Part shown: positions 1-9,136 of the stretch, one piece after another
Position numbering within the stretch: position 1 is the stretch's first letter
Layout of the letters: the number at the start of each line of letters is the position of its first letter
Assembly (NCBI GenBank): GCA_963714415.1
Contig: CAVQOL010000014.1
Location: 1 to 64,000 of the forward strand
Length of the DNA stretch: 64,000 nucleotides
Direction: 5' to 3'
DNA from: JAGXRK01 sp963714415
GTDB lineage: Bacteria > Bacteroidota > Ignavibacteria > Ignavibacteriales > Ignavibacteriaceae
The notes under the pieces: model-generated
What the model saw: only the letters and a program-made list of their open reading frames with translations
Database searches by the model: none
Told to the model about the DNA's origin: nothing
Position numbers and translations under genes: made by a program

Positions 1-156
1 TCATTTACCAGAGCGAAAATATTTTCTCCATCAATTTCATATTTGCCCGGCTCTATTTTGGAGAAATTAGTATTTTCTTAAATAATCGAATGCCTTATTA
101 ATTCTTTCGCTTAATCTCGAATAAAGATGCGAGTTTGAGAGTTTATCTATGATCAT
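1..156 (-). CDS. YhcH/YjgK/YiaL family protein, N-terminal part, cut by window edge
   Basis: The minus strand from an ATG at 156 reads MIIDKLSNSHLYSRLSERIN and continues to a stop near 69; one extra base near 72 then shifts the frame, after which the reading is TNFSKIEPGKYEIDGENIF and runs off the left edge. This start, the spacing and the EPGKYEIDGE motif match the N-terminus of the YhcH/YjgK/YiaL (EbgC-like) family, beta-barrel proteins of about 150 residues linked to sugar metabolism whose chemistry is uncertain. Only about 50 residues are visible. The break looks like a single-base error because similarity resumes at once. Its upstream neighbour on the same strand is the GTPase at 188-1555, so the two may be cotranscribed. 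Confidence 0.6.
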
Positions 157-187
157 ATTCAGTTGTAATAATTTGAATGGATATAAA

Positions 188-1555
188 TTAGGAAGAGTTA
201 TCGGTTCGCGATAACTCTTCCAGGAAAATATTTACTTTAATAATCTTCTTTTCTCTTAGAACAGTTTCAATAGTTATAGCACCAATTTCCTGTAAATCAT
301 ATTTTACACGTGTGCTTGGTTTCTTAATATTGATATATCTGCTAAGATCAATCGGAGTTCCGATAACAACAGCATCACATTTTGTGTTGTTGATGGTTGT
401 TTCAAGATCTTTTAATTGTGCTGCACCATAACCCATTGCAGGAAGAAGCACGCCAATGTTAGGATATTTTTCAAAAGTTGCACTGATAGATTTTACTGTA
501 AACGGTCTTGGATCAACAAGTTCTTTTGCACCAAGTTTTTGTGCTGCAACAACTCCGGCACCATATTTCATTTCACCGTGAGTTAGAGTTGGACCATCTT
601 CAACAACAAGAACGCGCTTGCCTCTTATCAATTCAGGTTTCTCAACTGTAACAGGAGAAGCACCTTCAATAATTGTTGCTTTTGGATTTACTTTACGAGT
701 ATTATCTCTTACTGTGTTTATTCCTTCAACATCAGCAGAATCGATTTTGTTAATCACAACTGCATCAGCTAATCTTAAACAAGTGTTACCGGGATAATAT
801 CTCATTTCGTGTCCTGCTCTATGCGGATCAACAACTGTGAAAGTTACATCAGCTTTATAGAATGAGAAATCGTTATTTCCGCCATCCCACAAAATAACAT
901 CAGCTTCTTTTTCAGCTTCGCGTAAGATTGCTTCGTAATCCACGCCTGCATAAATAACTCCGCCTCTTGCTATGTGCGGCTCATATTCCTCAATTTCTTC
1001 AATTGTACATTTATGTTTTTTAAGATCGGCATATGTAGCAAAGCGCTGTACTTTTTGTTTTACCAGATCGCCGTAAGGCATTGGGTGACGAATGGCAACA
1101 ACTTTCTTTCCTGCCTTGGTCAGAACTTCTACAATTTTACGTGATGTTTGAGATTTGCCGCAGCCGGTTCTAACTGCAAGAACAGCAATTAAGGGTTTTG
1201 TACTTTTCACTTCAGTTTCGGCAGCACCAAGCAAACGGAAAGAAACTCCGGCAGCATTAACTACAGAAGCTTTTGTCATCACATATTCAAAAGGCACATC
1301 TGAGTATGAAAAGACAACTTCATCGACTTTTAATTTTTTAATTAAGGATTCTAATTCTTTTTCTTCATAAATCTTTATTCCTTTAGGATAAAGTTTTCCG
1401 GCAAGTTCTTTCGGGTAAGTTCTTCCTTCAATATTTGGAATTTGTGTTGCGGTGAAAGCGACAACATTGTAATCTTTGTTGTCTCTGAAGAAAACGTTAA
1501 AGTTATGAAAATCGCGTCCTGCTGCGCCCATAATTAACACGTTTTTGCGAGCCAT
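188..1555 (-). CDS. Cyclic 2,3-diphosphoglycerate synthetase-like GTPase
   Basis: A complete 455-residue reading frame resembling cyclic 2,3-diphosphoglycerate synthetase and its bacterial COG2403 'predicted GTPase' homologues. Residues 1-115 form a Rossmann-like domain (NVLIMGAAGRDFHNFN at the start, a family hallmark). A P-loop follows at about 128-136 (VRTGCGKSQ), with a DGGNND segment and a GTPase-type NKID motif in the second half. In methanogens the archetype closes 2,3-bisphosphoglycerate to the cyclic thermoprotectant; in mesophilic bacteria the substrate is unknown, so I do not assign that reaction. The ATG is supported by AAGGAGAG about 8 bases upstream. It is likely cytoplasmic. 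Gene order with the YhcH-like gene downstream may suggest a small operon. Confidence 0.8.
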   Translation of the reverse strand: MARKNVLIMGAAGRDFHNFNVFFRDNKDYNVVAFTATQIPNIEGRTYPKELAGKLYPKGIKIYEEKELESLIKKLKVDEVVFSYSDVPFEYVMTKASVVNAAGVSFRLLGAAETEVKSTKPLIAVLAVRTGCGKSQTSRKIVEVLTKAGKKVVAIRHPMPYGDLVKQKVQRFATYADLKKHKCTIEEIEEYEPHIARGGVIYAGVDYEAILREAEKEADVILWDGGNNDFSFYKADVTFTVVDPHRAGHEMRYYPGNTCLRLADAVVINKIDSADVEGINTVRDNTRKVNPKATIIEGASPVTVEKPELIRGKRVLVVEDGPTLTHGEMKYGAGVVAAQKLGAKELVDPRPFTVKSISATFEKYPNIGVLLPAMGYGAAQLKDLETTINNTKCDAVVIGTPIDLSRYINIKKPSTRVKYDLQEIGAITIETVLREKKIIKVNIFLEELSRTDNSS

Positions 1556-1768
1556 AAAAATACTCTCCTTTATGCTTTTAGTTTTATTTATATAATTTTT
1601 TGATGAATCCGTATTCTGAATTAATTAAAAATTACGTGTAAAATTAAGGGTTTTTATCCAGAAATAGGAATTAATTCGGTGAAAATCGTTTAGAGTTGGT
1701 AAAAATTAACTTAAACGAATAAAAAGAAATTCTTGAATTTGAAAAATTGATCAAGTATATAATAAAAA

Positions 1769-1896
1769 AGGTTGTCTCAAAAGTCCGAATTTCCTTGTCA
1801 TTCCCGTGAAAACGGGAATCCAAAATCCATAAAACAAAATGGATTCCCACTTTCGTGGGAATGACAAATGAGTAAAATTTACTTTTGAGACAGCCT
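1769..1896. mobile_element. MITE-like element with terminal and nested inverted repeats
   Basis: The ends are 16-base terminal inverted repeats, AGGTTGTCTCAAAAGT at 1769-1784 and its near-perfect complement at 1881-1896 (one mismatch). Inside, a 26-base arm starting TGTCATTCCCGTGAAAACGG (1796-1821) pairs with 1841-1866, and each arm is itself a small hairpin of the TTCCCG...CGGGAA type. The element is about 128 bases and has no coding capacity. The terminal sequence resembles ends seen on transposase-bearing elements with GGCTGTCTCAAAAG termini, from general knowledge; no transposase lies in this window. A clear target-site duplication is not evident. The region 1556-1911 holds nothing else recognisable. 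Confidence 0.7.
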
Positions 1897-1911
1897 CTTA
1901 TAAATACTGAA

Positions 1912-2010
1912 CTATACAAGATTACTTTTGAAACCTTCTTCACTTGTAGCCTCAAACAAAACGTATACAACTTGCGGAGGGCCGTATTTTGTGTATGCAA
2001 CTGCTTTCAA
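1912..2010 (-). pseudogene. 5' remnant of a second MDR-family oxidoreductase
   Basis: From a TTG at 2010, with GGAGGAA upstream, the minus strand reads LKAVAYTKYGPPQVV, which copies the N-terminus of the adjacent oxidoreductase (KAII-YTKYGPPEV). After about 16 residues similarity ends and a stop follows at 1912. The rest of this copy is missing, and the MITE at 1769-1896 lies just beyond the break. It is therefore the surviving start of a tandem paralogue, lost by deletion that may be linked to the MITE (inference). No functional product is expected. Confidence 0.55.
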
Positions 2011-2028
2011 AATTCTTCCTCCAGCCTT

Positions 2029-3016
2029 TTATTCTTTGCTATTGTGTCTTATAGTTATTACTACTTTTCCCCGGGCGTGACCTTCTTCAAGATACCGGAT
2101 AGCTTCAGGAATTTCACTTAACGGATAACATCTGTCAATAACTGGTTTTATTTTGCCAGCCTCAAGAAGATCTTTGAGCAGAAGCAGATCTTTTTTGTTT
2201 GATTTCGCCGCGCCTAATCCAATTATTTTCTTGTTCCCGGTCACTGAAATCAGTTGTCCCAGGAACATCTGCTGAAACATACGAGACACAGGAAGAAAAT
2301 CCGACTATGACACAAATCCCATTCGGACTTAACGCACGTTTGAGATTATTAACCGACCGATTTGCAACATTATCAATTATCAGGTCATAACGCTGATTGG
2401 TATTGGTAAAATCTTCTTTGGTATAATCAATAGCTTTATCTGCCCCAATCGAGCGCACCAAATCCAGATTCCGCGCACTGCATACGCCGGTCACCTCTGC
2501 TCCGAAATATTTTGCAAGCTGCACTGCAAATGTTCCTACACCTCCTGATGCACCAATAATTAAAACATTTTGTCCGGAATGAATCTTTCCTTTATCGCGA
2601 AGAGCCTGGAGTGCGGTGATTCCTGCTACTAATATAGTAGAGGCTTCTTCAAAAGAAATATTTGCCGGTTTAAGTACCAATCTATTTTCAGTAGCGCAAG
2701 CATATTCGGCAAAGGCACCGCCCCAACCGCAGTCTCCGAATACCTCATCTCCCGGACGAAACTCTTTTACATTTTTGCCAACTGCTTCTACCTTACCTGC
2801 AATGTCAATCCCGGAATTACATTTTTTGGTTTAGAAAGTCCGAAAGCCAGGCGGGCAAATTTGGGTTCTCCTCTTATCATATGCCAGTCGGCTGGATTTG
2901 CAGATGCTGCAATAATTTTTACCAGCACTTCGTTGTCTTTGGGAACAGGTTTTTCAACATCTTTGAGTTGAAGAACTTCCGGTGGTCCGTATTTTGTGTA
3001 AGATGATTGCTTTCAC
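2029..3016 (-). CDS. Zinc-type/quinone oxidoreductase (MDR family), frameshifted
   Basis: The locus encodes about 329 residues of a medium-chain dehydrogenase/reductase of the NADPH:quinone oxidoreductase type, spread over three frames. The N-terminal GroES-like part reads YTKYGPPEVLQLKDVEKP, the centre IDIAGKVEAVG and FRPGDEVFGD, and the Rossmann part carries the nucleotide-binding motif GASGGVGTFAVQLA. The C-terminus has KPVIDRCYPLSEIPEAIRYL, typical of the family end. The probable start is GTG at 3016. Breaks lie near 3000 (one extra T), 2815 and 2285; each is mended by one base. There are no clear catalytic-zinc cysteines, which favours the QOR subgroup. Function: NAD(P)H-dependent reduction of a quinone or enone, substrate unknown. 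Confidence 0.65.
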
Positions 3017-3054
3017 GAATGAATGACAATTATTTTTGAGTTAATGGTTAACTA

Positions 3055-3909
3055 CTATTTAAACTCTTTAAAAAATTCCTCATTAACTTGATAAACTGTT
3101 TTTGGATTAACACCAAGATTCAGCCTCTCAAACATTTCAACAAGTTTTTCGCCGTCAACAAGCTCTATAGGTGGAGCACCATCTCTCCTCGCTTCTTTTT
3201 TAGCGTCACTAGTAAAAGATCCAGTAGTTATAATAATTCCTTTATCAGCTCGACCTTGCATAGCACCTCTAAAGTCTCTCACTTGAGAAGCAGATACAGC
3301 ACCTTTATATCGTTTGCTCTGAAAAAGTACATTAAAGCTAACAAATGGATTTACTTCTAAAATACCATAACCATCAATACCACCATCACTACTCTTACCT
3401 GTTACCTTGACTTCCTGAAATCCAGCTTCTCTCAATAATCTTTGACAAATTCTTTCAAATCCATCTGGAGGAAGTGACAATAATACTGATAATAATCCTT
3501 CTTCAGGGAAGAGATTCGGTTGGTCTTCAACGTCTTCTTTTGGTACCTTAACCTTTTTTGAAGTTTGTTTAGAAAGACGGTATATCTTTCTCTGCTCTCT
3601 GATTATGGCCATTGCCTTATCTTCAGTGAGTGGCTCTTCGAGACTCTTTTTGGTTAGTGTCCAGATTCCTCTTCCTGATGCTGATATATAACCACCTTTC
3701 GCCAAATAAAGTCTTGCCCATTGAGCTTGATTACGAACACGCGATTCTCCGTTTTTAATTGTCTCTTGCTGTTCTTTTTCACTTATCCCGAGTTTATCAA
3801 TCGCCAAATCTATGACTTCAGAAGCGGTACCTGAACCACCTAAATCTTTTAAGGATTCAACGATAGGAATAAAATATTTCAGAAATTGAGGTCTGATTTC
3901 ATTTTTCAT
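3055..3909 (-). CDS. mrr: Mrr-family restriction endonuclease (type IV-like)
   Basis: A complete 284-residue protein with an N-terminal winged-helix Mrr_N-like domain (about 1-110, with ARLYLAKGGYI and GRGIWTLT) and a C-terminal PD-(D/E)xK nuclease domain (about 150-260). The nuclease core is visible as GFERICQRLLREAGF, GGIDGYG and FQSKRYKG, i.e. the D...QxK arrangement of Mrr enzymes. Mrr proteins cut DNA carrying certain methylated bases. No methyltransferase or specificity subunit lies nearby, so it is a solitary enzyme, consistent with a type IV role (inference). It stands alone between the oxidoreductase and katG, each with its own intergenic space. Confidence 0.85.
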   Translation of the reverse strand: MKNEIRPQFLKYFIPIVESLKDLGGSGTASEVIDLAIDKLGISEKEQQETIKNGESRVRNQAQWARLYLAKGGYISASGRGIWTLTKKSLEEPLTEDKAMAIIREQRKIYRLSKQTSKKVKVPKEDVEDQPNLFPEEGLLSVLLSLPPDGFERICQRLLREAGFQEVKVTGKSSDGGIDGYGILEVNPFVSFNVLFQSKRYKGAVSASQVRDFRGAMQGRADKGIIITTGSFTSDAKKEARRDGAPPIELVDGEKLVEMFERLNLGVNPKTVYQVNEEFFKEFK

Positions 3910-4053
3910 CTTAGCCTCTTAATTATTAATTAAAATGACTCTTTCACATCTCATCATAAAAGATAAAGGTCGAATTCGAAAAGCTCTCCCATAATTGCAC
4001 AATAAACTTATGCCTGTTCAGAGAGAGAATCAAGGTGAGGAAAGTTGATTATT

Positions 4054-4079
4054 GCTGTCACGGGATCGTCCATGACAGC
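4054..4079. repeat. Small perfect hairpin in the mrr upstream region
   Basis: GCTGTCA at 4054-4060 pairs exactly with TGACAGC at 4073-4079 around a 12-base loop. No T-run follows, so it is not a standard terminator. The 3910-4090 spacer otherwise shows no gene. Confidence 0.35.
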
Positions 4080-4090
4080 CGTGTAAAAAC

Positions 4091-4122
4091 AAAAAGGGCA
4101 TCGTGGAGATGCCCTTTAATAG
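4091..4122 (-). terminator. Rho-independent terminator after katG
   Basis: AAAGGGCATC (4093-4102) pairs with GATGCCCTTT (4108-4117) over a 5-base loop. Read on the minus strand, the hairpin is followed by TTTTTGTTTTTA, so it ends the minus-strand katG transcript. Confidence 0.75.
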
Positions 4123-4145
4123 TTTGTATTTAGAATCCGAAACGT

Positions 4146-4173
4146 CACCTTCGACAGGCTCAGTTGACAATGA
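4146..4173. repeat. Dispersed-repeat-like sequence between katG and its terminator
   Basis: TTCGACAGGCTCAGTTGACA resembles the widely dispersed 'TTCGACAGGCTCAG..TGAC' intergenic repeat known from many bacterial genomes. Only one copy is present here, so the call rests on recognition of the motif. Confidence 0.3.
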
Positions 4174-4186
4174 CTAAATGTTATAC

Positions 4187-6386
4187 TTACTTCAAATCGA
4201 AACGATCAAGGTTCATTACTTTGTTCCAGGCAGCAACGAAGTCACGCACGAATTTCTCTTTTGCATCATCCTGTGCATAGACTTCTGCAAGTGCACGCAG
4301 CTGCGAGTTTGATCCGAAGATCAGATCGACTCGTGTGCCTGTCCATTTGACTTTTCCTGTCTTGCGATCACGACCTTCGAAAGTATCTCCTTTATCTGAA
4401 GTTGGTTTCCAAACTGTTCCCATATCAAGCAGGTTGACAAAGAAGTCGTTTGTTAGTTTACCAACCTGGTTTGTAAACACACCGTGTTTAGACTGACCAA
4501 AGTTAGCACCAAGCACACGCAAGCCACCAACGAGTACTGTCATCTCTGGTGCACTTAATGTTAGAAGCTGTGCTTTGTCAACAAGCATTTCTTCAGCAGA
4601 AACTGTATAAGCTTTCTTTGAGTAATTGCGGAAACCATCTGCTTCTGGTTCGAGAACGGCAAATGATTCTACATCAGTCTGAGCTTGTGATGCATCCATA
4701 CGTCCAGGAGTAAATGGGACTTCAATTTTATAGCCAGCATCTTTAGCCGCAGCTTCAACCGCAGCACATCCACCCAGCACAATAAGATCAGCCAGAGAAA
4801 CTTTCTTGCCGTCTTTGCGATTGTTAAACTCTTTCTGAATGCTTTTAAGTTTTTTCAGTACCTTTTCCAGTTGTGCTGGTTGGTTTACTTCCCAATCTTT
4901 TTGCGGCTGCTAAACGAATGCGAGCACCGTTAGCTCCACCGCGTATATCCGAACCACGGAAAGTTGATGCAGAAGCCCATGCAGTTGAAACCAGTTCTGC
5001 ATATTGATAATCCTGAATCTAAAATTTTCGTTTTGAGACCTGCGATATCCTTTTTATTGATAAGCTTATGATTGACTGCAGGAATTGGGTCCTGCCATAT
5101 CAAATTTTCTTTCGGAACTTCGGGTCCGAGGTAACGAGCCTTTGGTCCCATATCGCGATGAGTAAGTTTAAACCATGCTCTTGCAAATGCATCAGCAAAT
5201 GCTTTTGGATCTTTGTGGAATCTGTCGTGAAATAGGTTCATAAATCGGATCGAAGCGTAAAGCTAAATCAGCGGTTGTCATCGTAGGCGGATGCTTCTTT
5301 GATGGATCGTGAGCATCCGGAATCATATGTTCCGGTTTAACATCTTTTGCCTGCCATTGCCATGCACCAGCCGGACTTTTAACCTTTTCCCACTCGTAAC
5401 CGAAGAGCATATCGAAATATCCCATATCCCATTTTGTTGGGTTTGGTTTCCACGCACCTTCCAAGCCGCTCGTAGTTGTGTGAGCGCCCTTACCGGTTCC
5501 AAATTTATTTATCCAGCCTAAGCCTTGCTCTTCAATTGGAGCAGCTTCTGGTTCAGGACCAACTAACTTTGGATCACCTGCACCGTGCATTTTACCAAAT
5601 GTGTGTCCACCGGCAGTGAGCGCTACAGTCTCTTCATCATTCATAGCCATACGTTTAAATGTTTCGCGCACATCACGACCCAGAAGCAACAGGATCAGGA
5701 TTTCCGTCAGGACCTTCGGGGTTAACGTAGATAAGACCCATTTGAACTGCTGCCAGCGGGTTTTCCAGTTCGCGGTCACCGGAATAACGGCTTTTGGGCT
5801 TATCACTTGTGGCAAGCCATTCTCTTTCAGCACCCCAATATATGTCTTCTTCGGGCTGCCAGATGTCAGCACGTCCTCCACCGAAACCGAATGTTTTAAA
5901 GCCCATTGATTCTAGTGCACAATTGCCTGCTAAGATGAAAAGATCGGCCCAGGAAATTTTATTTCCATATTTTTGTTTGATTGGCCAAAGAAGACGGCGA
6001 GCCTTATCAAGGTTACCATTATCAGGCCAACTGTTGATAGGTGCAAAACGCTGGTTGCCGGTTCCGCCGCCGCCACGTCCATCAGCGGTACGATAGGTGC
6101 CTGCACTATGCCATGCCATACGAATAAACAGACCGCCATAGTGACCCCAGTCTGCTGGCCACCAATCTTGGGAGTTGGTCATTAGTGCATACAGATCTTT
6201 CTTGAGAGCTTTAAGATCAAGTTTTTGAAATTCTTTTGCATAGTTAAATTTTGTACCCATCGGATTTGAAGCCGGATGATGCTGGTGGAGGATTCCCAGA
6301 TTTAATTGGTTTGGCCACCAGTCTTGGTTTGATGTTCCTCTGACAGCAGTGCTGCCTGTTACGGGGCATTTACTTTCATCACTCAT
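4187..6386 (-). CDS. katG: Catalase-peroxidase KatG, with four frameshifts
   Basis: The locus spans 2200 bases, matching the usual 730-residue haem catalase-peroxidase. Distal-pocket residues Arg89, Trp92 and His93 are present in RMAWHSAGTYR; the proximal haem region appears as GGHTFGKMHGAG. The C-terminal domain contains STAWASASTFRGSD and PGRMDASQAQTDVES. The enzyme removes hydrogen peroxide by catalase and peroxidase activity in the cytoplasm. Breaks occur near 5690, 5235, 5010 and 4905; in every case deleting one base restores the family sequence, for example GGGTCG for GGTCG near 5690. I treat it as an intact gene with base errors, although a true pseudogene cannot be excluded. A terminator follows at 4091-4122. 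Confidence 0.85.
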
Positions 6387-6423
6387 AAATTTTTCTCCTT
6401 TTAGTAAAATGATTTGATAAAAT

Positions 6424-6844
6424 TTAAAATTTTCTTAGATCTCTTGAGTTTTGACCATTAGTAAGATGAATCGTAACTCCAATAGCTATTGCTAATAAGA
6501 GTAACTTGATAAAAAGTTCTTCTGTGAAGAAGTAAGCTGAACTCATAATCATTATCCAAAGAAAAGCTACGTTAAAAACTTTTGCTTTAATTGTTAAACC
6601 TGATTTATCCTGATAATTTTTTATGTAAGCACCAAGAAATTCTGTGATTACGCAGCCATTCATTAGCTCTATGAGAGCTTTTCATAAAACAGGCAGAAGC
6701 AAGAATTAAAAATATTGTTGTAGGAAGCAGAGGAAGAAAAATTCCAAGCACACCGATTCCCACAAGCAGGAAGCCTGATATTAAATAAGCATATCTATAA
6801 AATGTCGGTATTTTTATTATGTCTATGTTTGATTTAGAAGCCAT
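6424..6844 (-). CDS. DUF454 (YbaN-like) inner-membrane protein, frameshifted
   Basis: About 139 residues in two frames joined near 6645, where one extra A breaks the sequence NHRFLGAYIKNYQDKSGL. The protein starts MASKSNIDIIKIPTF, then has a membrane hairpin with the signature GIFLPLLPTTIFLILASACF, a short soluble loop SSHRANEWLRNH and two further membrane segments. This order is diagnostic of DUF454/YbaN, small inner-membrane proteins of unknown function. It lies upstream of katG on the same strand with a gap of about 40 bases, so it could be cotranscribed with katG; a link to peroxide stress would be speculation. Confidence 0.7.
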
Positions 6845-7137
6845 AGCAAACTCTAATCAGTTTTAAATTAATACTTGTGACTGATAAATAAAATGAGGAA
6901 TTTTACACTACAAGTCAAGTTGATAATTCTACTTCTTTATCTTGCAAAACAATATATTAAGGATAAGAAAAAACTTAATTAGATAAAAGAGTTTACTAAT
7001 CCTGTTCCCAAAAGACAGATTGGATTGGTTTACAGTAAAACTTTTGTTAAGAAATAATTTATTAAAAGCTCTTAAAACGAAATACTAAATGCAATTCCAA
7101 AAGAATTAGAAGAAAACAAAGAAGGATTGATAATACA
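6845..7137. other. Divergent intergenic region without a recognised gene
   Basis: This 293-base AT-rich stretch separates the divergent DUF454/katG genes and the thioesterase gene. It must hold promoters for both directions, but I see no convincing -33/-7 pair, operator or RNA. Confidence 0.4.
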
Positions 7138-7542
7138 TTGAAAACATTCACAGTAAAAAGAAGAATCAATTTTTTTGATTGTGATCCTGCCGGAATAATT
7201 TTTTATTCCAGGGTTTTTGATTTTGCACACAGCGCTTATGAGCAGCTGATTCAATCACTGGATAAAGAGAAAAATTACTGGAATAATGACAAATATGTAG
7301 TTCCGATAATCAGAAGCGAATCAAATTATCTTAAACCTATGAAGTATGAAGATGAGATATTTATAAAGGTTAGAGTTAGTGAACTGAGATCTTCATCTTT
7401 TGAATTAAGTTACAATATGGAAAATGAATCCGATAAGCTTTTATGTAGTGTTAAAACAATTCACGTTTTTGTTGATAGAAAAAGTTGGGAAAAGATGGAG
7501 ATTCCCAATCATATTAGAGAAGGATTGGAAAGATTGATTTAA
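7138..7542 (+). CDS. 4HBT-fold acyl-CoA thioesterase, probable DHNA-CoA thioesterase
   Basis: A 134-residue hot-dog-fold protein of the YbgC/4-hydroxybenzoyl-CoA thioesterase type. The active-site motif FDCDPAGIIFYSRVFDF (about 13-29) contains the catalytic Asp of this family. The start codon is TTG. Members with this motif include the DHNA-CoA hydrolases that act between MenB and MenA. Its position facing the menaquinone operon that has every adjacent step but no other thioesterase supports that role, but this is inference from context; a general acyl-CoA thioesterase of lipid metabolism is the alternative. It is transcribed convergently with menE. Confidence 0.75.
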   Translation: MKTFTVKRRINFFDCDPAGIIFYSRVFDFAHSAYEQLIQSLDKEKNYWNNDKYVVPIIRSESNYLKPMKYEDEIFIKVRVSELRSSSFELSYNMENESDKLLCSVKTIHVFVDRKSWEKMEIPNHIREGLERLI

Positions 7543-7547
7543 GAAAG

Positions 7548-7583
7548 GCCACGAATGGGTGAAAATTCATGTAATTAGAGGCA
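7548..7583. repeat. Degenerate inverted repeat between convergent genes
   Basis: GCCACGAAT followed by a spaced, imperfect complement ending ATTAGAGGC resembles the dispersed GCCACGAAT...ATTCGTGGC repeat. It lies between the ends of the thioesterase and menE and may work as a weak bidirectional terminator. Confidence 0.3.
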
Positions 7584-7620
7584 GAAATTTTCTTTAAATA
7601 ATTTTTAATAGTTACTTATA

Positions 7621-9079
7621 TTATCCAGAATATTTCTTCTTCAATTTTCCTCTCTCAACCTTTCCCAAAGAAGTTTTTGGTAATGAATCCTCAATAAAAA
7701 ATTGTTTTGGAATTTTATACGGAGCAAGTTCTTTCTTTAATAAGTAATTTTAAATCACTAATATCAACTTCAGTCGAAGTTACGATAACTGCACAGACTA
7801 TTTCTCCCCATTCAATATCATTTATCGGAAAAACTACCGCTTCAATAATACCCGGATATTTTAATATAACTTGTTCAACTTCAAATGGATTTACATTTTC
7901 TCCACCGCTTACAATCATATCATTTTTTCTTCCGGTTATGTAATAAAATCCATCGTCATCATAATATCCAATATCACCGGTGAAGTAAGAATTCTTTAGT
8001 AATCTTTCATTTGTTGCTGTCTCATTATTCAGATATTTTGTGAACAGTGAATCACTCTGAACAACAATATCAGCCTGAACGTTTGAAGGACATTCATTTC
8101 CATTTTGATCAATAACTTTTATTGTAGTATTACTAACTGGTTTACCAATTGAATTACCTTTTAAGTCTATATCATTTTCATTTAGTGCAGTGATAAAAGA
8201 AGCTGTTTCAGAAGATCCGTAAACTTTAACAGGATGCCATCCTGCCTTTTTAGCTTCAACTAGTAAATCTTTATCAACAAATCCACCACCGATGAGTGAA
8301 GATTTAAATTCACTATTTGGTTTGCATCCAGCTTCCATCAATCTTTTCAATTGTGTGGATACAAACGAAGCAAGTGTTGGTTTTAGTTCTGTTATTACTC
8401 CAATTAAATCATTTGTTTTCAATGATTCGGGAATGATAATACTTGCACCATAATATAGAGCACGACAAACAATTTGAAAACCACCAATGTGATAAAAGGG
8501 AAGACTTGCCAACCATCTGTCATTTTCAGAATGATTAAGAACTTCATTTCCATTTACAACACTGCTTAGCAAAGAATGAAAAGTATGGACTACTCCTTTT
8601 GGTTCGTCTGTTACACCGGATGTGAAAATAACCACAGCTTCATCAGTTACAGTCAAATCGAAATCAGTAAACAGCTGAAGAGTTATGTCGTTATTGTTCT
8701 TCTCGTTCTCTAAAAAAATAATTTCAACCGTTTTAACGGCCTTAACTTTTTGATATAAAGTTTTATTGGTTATAATATGTTTTATTTCTGCAAAAGAAAT
8801 AAGTTTCAACAACTCCTCATCAGTTGCTAAAAGATTTAATGGAACAGGAACCGCACCAAGTTTCCACAATGCAATTACTGCAACAATAAACTCAGGAGAA
8901 TTATCTAAATAGATTCCAACATATTCTCCTTTAAAAATTTTGTCTGATAGTGTTTCAGCATAAGAAGACGACAACTTATTAAGTTTATCATAAGTGATTA
9001 TTGAATCCTTTGTTATTACAGCAGGATTATTGTTCTGGTGTGATTTTAGATTTAGCAAATATTCCAATTTAAATTTCAT
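7621..9079 (-). CDS. menE: 2-succinylbenzoate-CoA ligase MenE
   Basis: An adenylate-forming enzyme (AMP-binding superfamily) of about 486 residues that activates o-succinylbenzoate with CoA in menaquinone synthesis. Visible motifs are the P-loop-like VIFTSGVTDEPKGVVHT, the substrate segment LPFYHIGGF, VYGSSETAS, and YFTGDIGYYDDDGFYYITGRKNDMI in pieces. One extra A near 7733 breaks the frame; the C-terminal tail then reads LAPYKIPKQFF and LPKTSLGKVERGKL, with the catalytic lysine of the family, ending at 7621. It is the last gene of the men operon, after menA. Assignment to MenE rather than another acyl-CoA synthetase rests on operon position and moderate length. Confidence 0.85.
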
Positions 9080-9136
9080 CTTTGCTCAAAACTGTTTTGT
9101 CATTCCTCATAATATCAATTGTTATTTTAAACATTC

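Noticed and set aside
1798..1866. CRISPR-like repeated units within the 1.8 kb hairpin
   Set aside because: The units are inverted arms of one hairpin, not direct repeats with unique spacers.
4187..6386. Programmed frameshifting in katG
   Set aside because: Four separate sites without slippery heptamers or structure, all explained by one extra base, and katG is not known to use recoding.
7072..7254. Small minus-strand ORF upstream and inside the thioesterase gene
   Set aside because: It overlaps the conserved active-site region of the thioesterase in the antisense frame and has no supporting motif.
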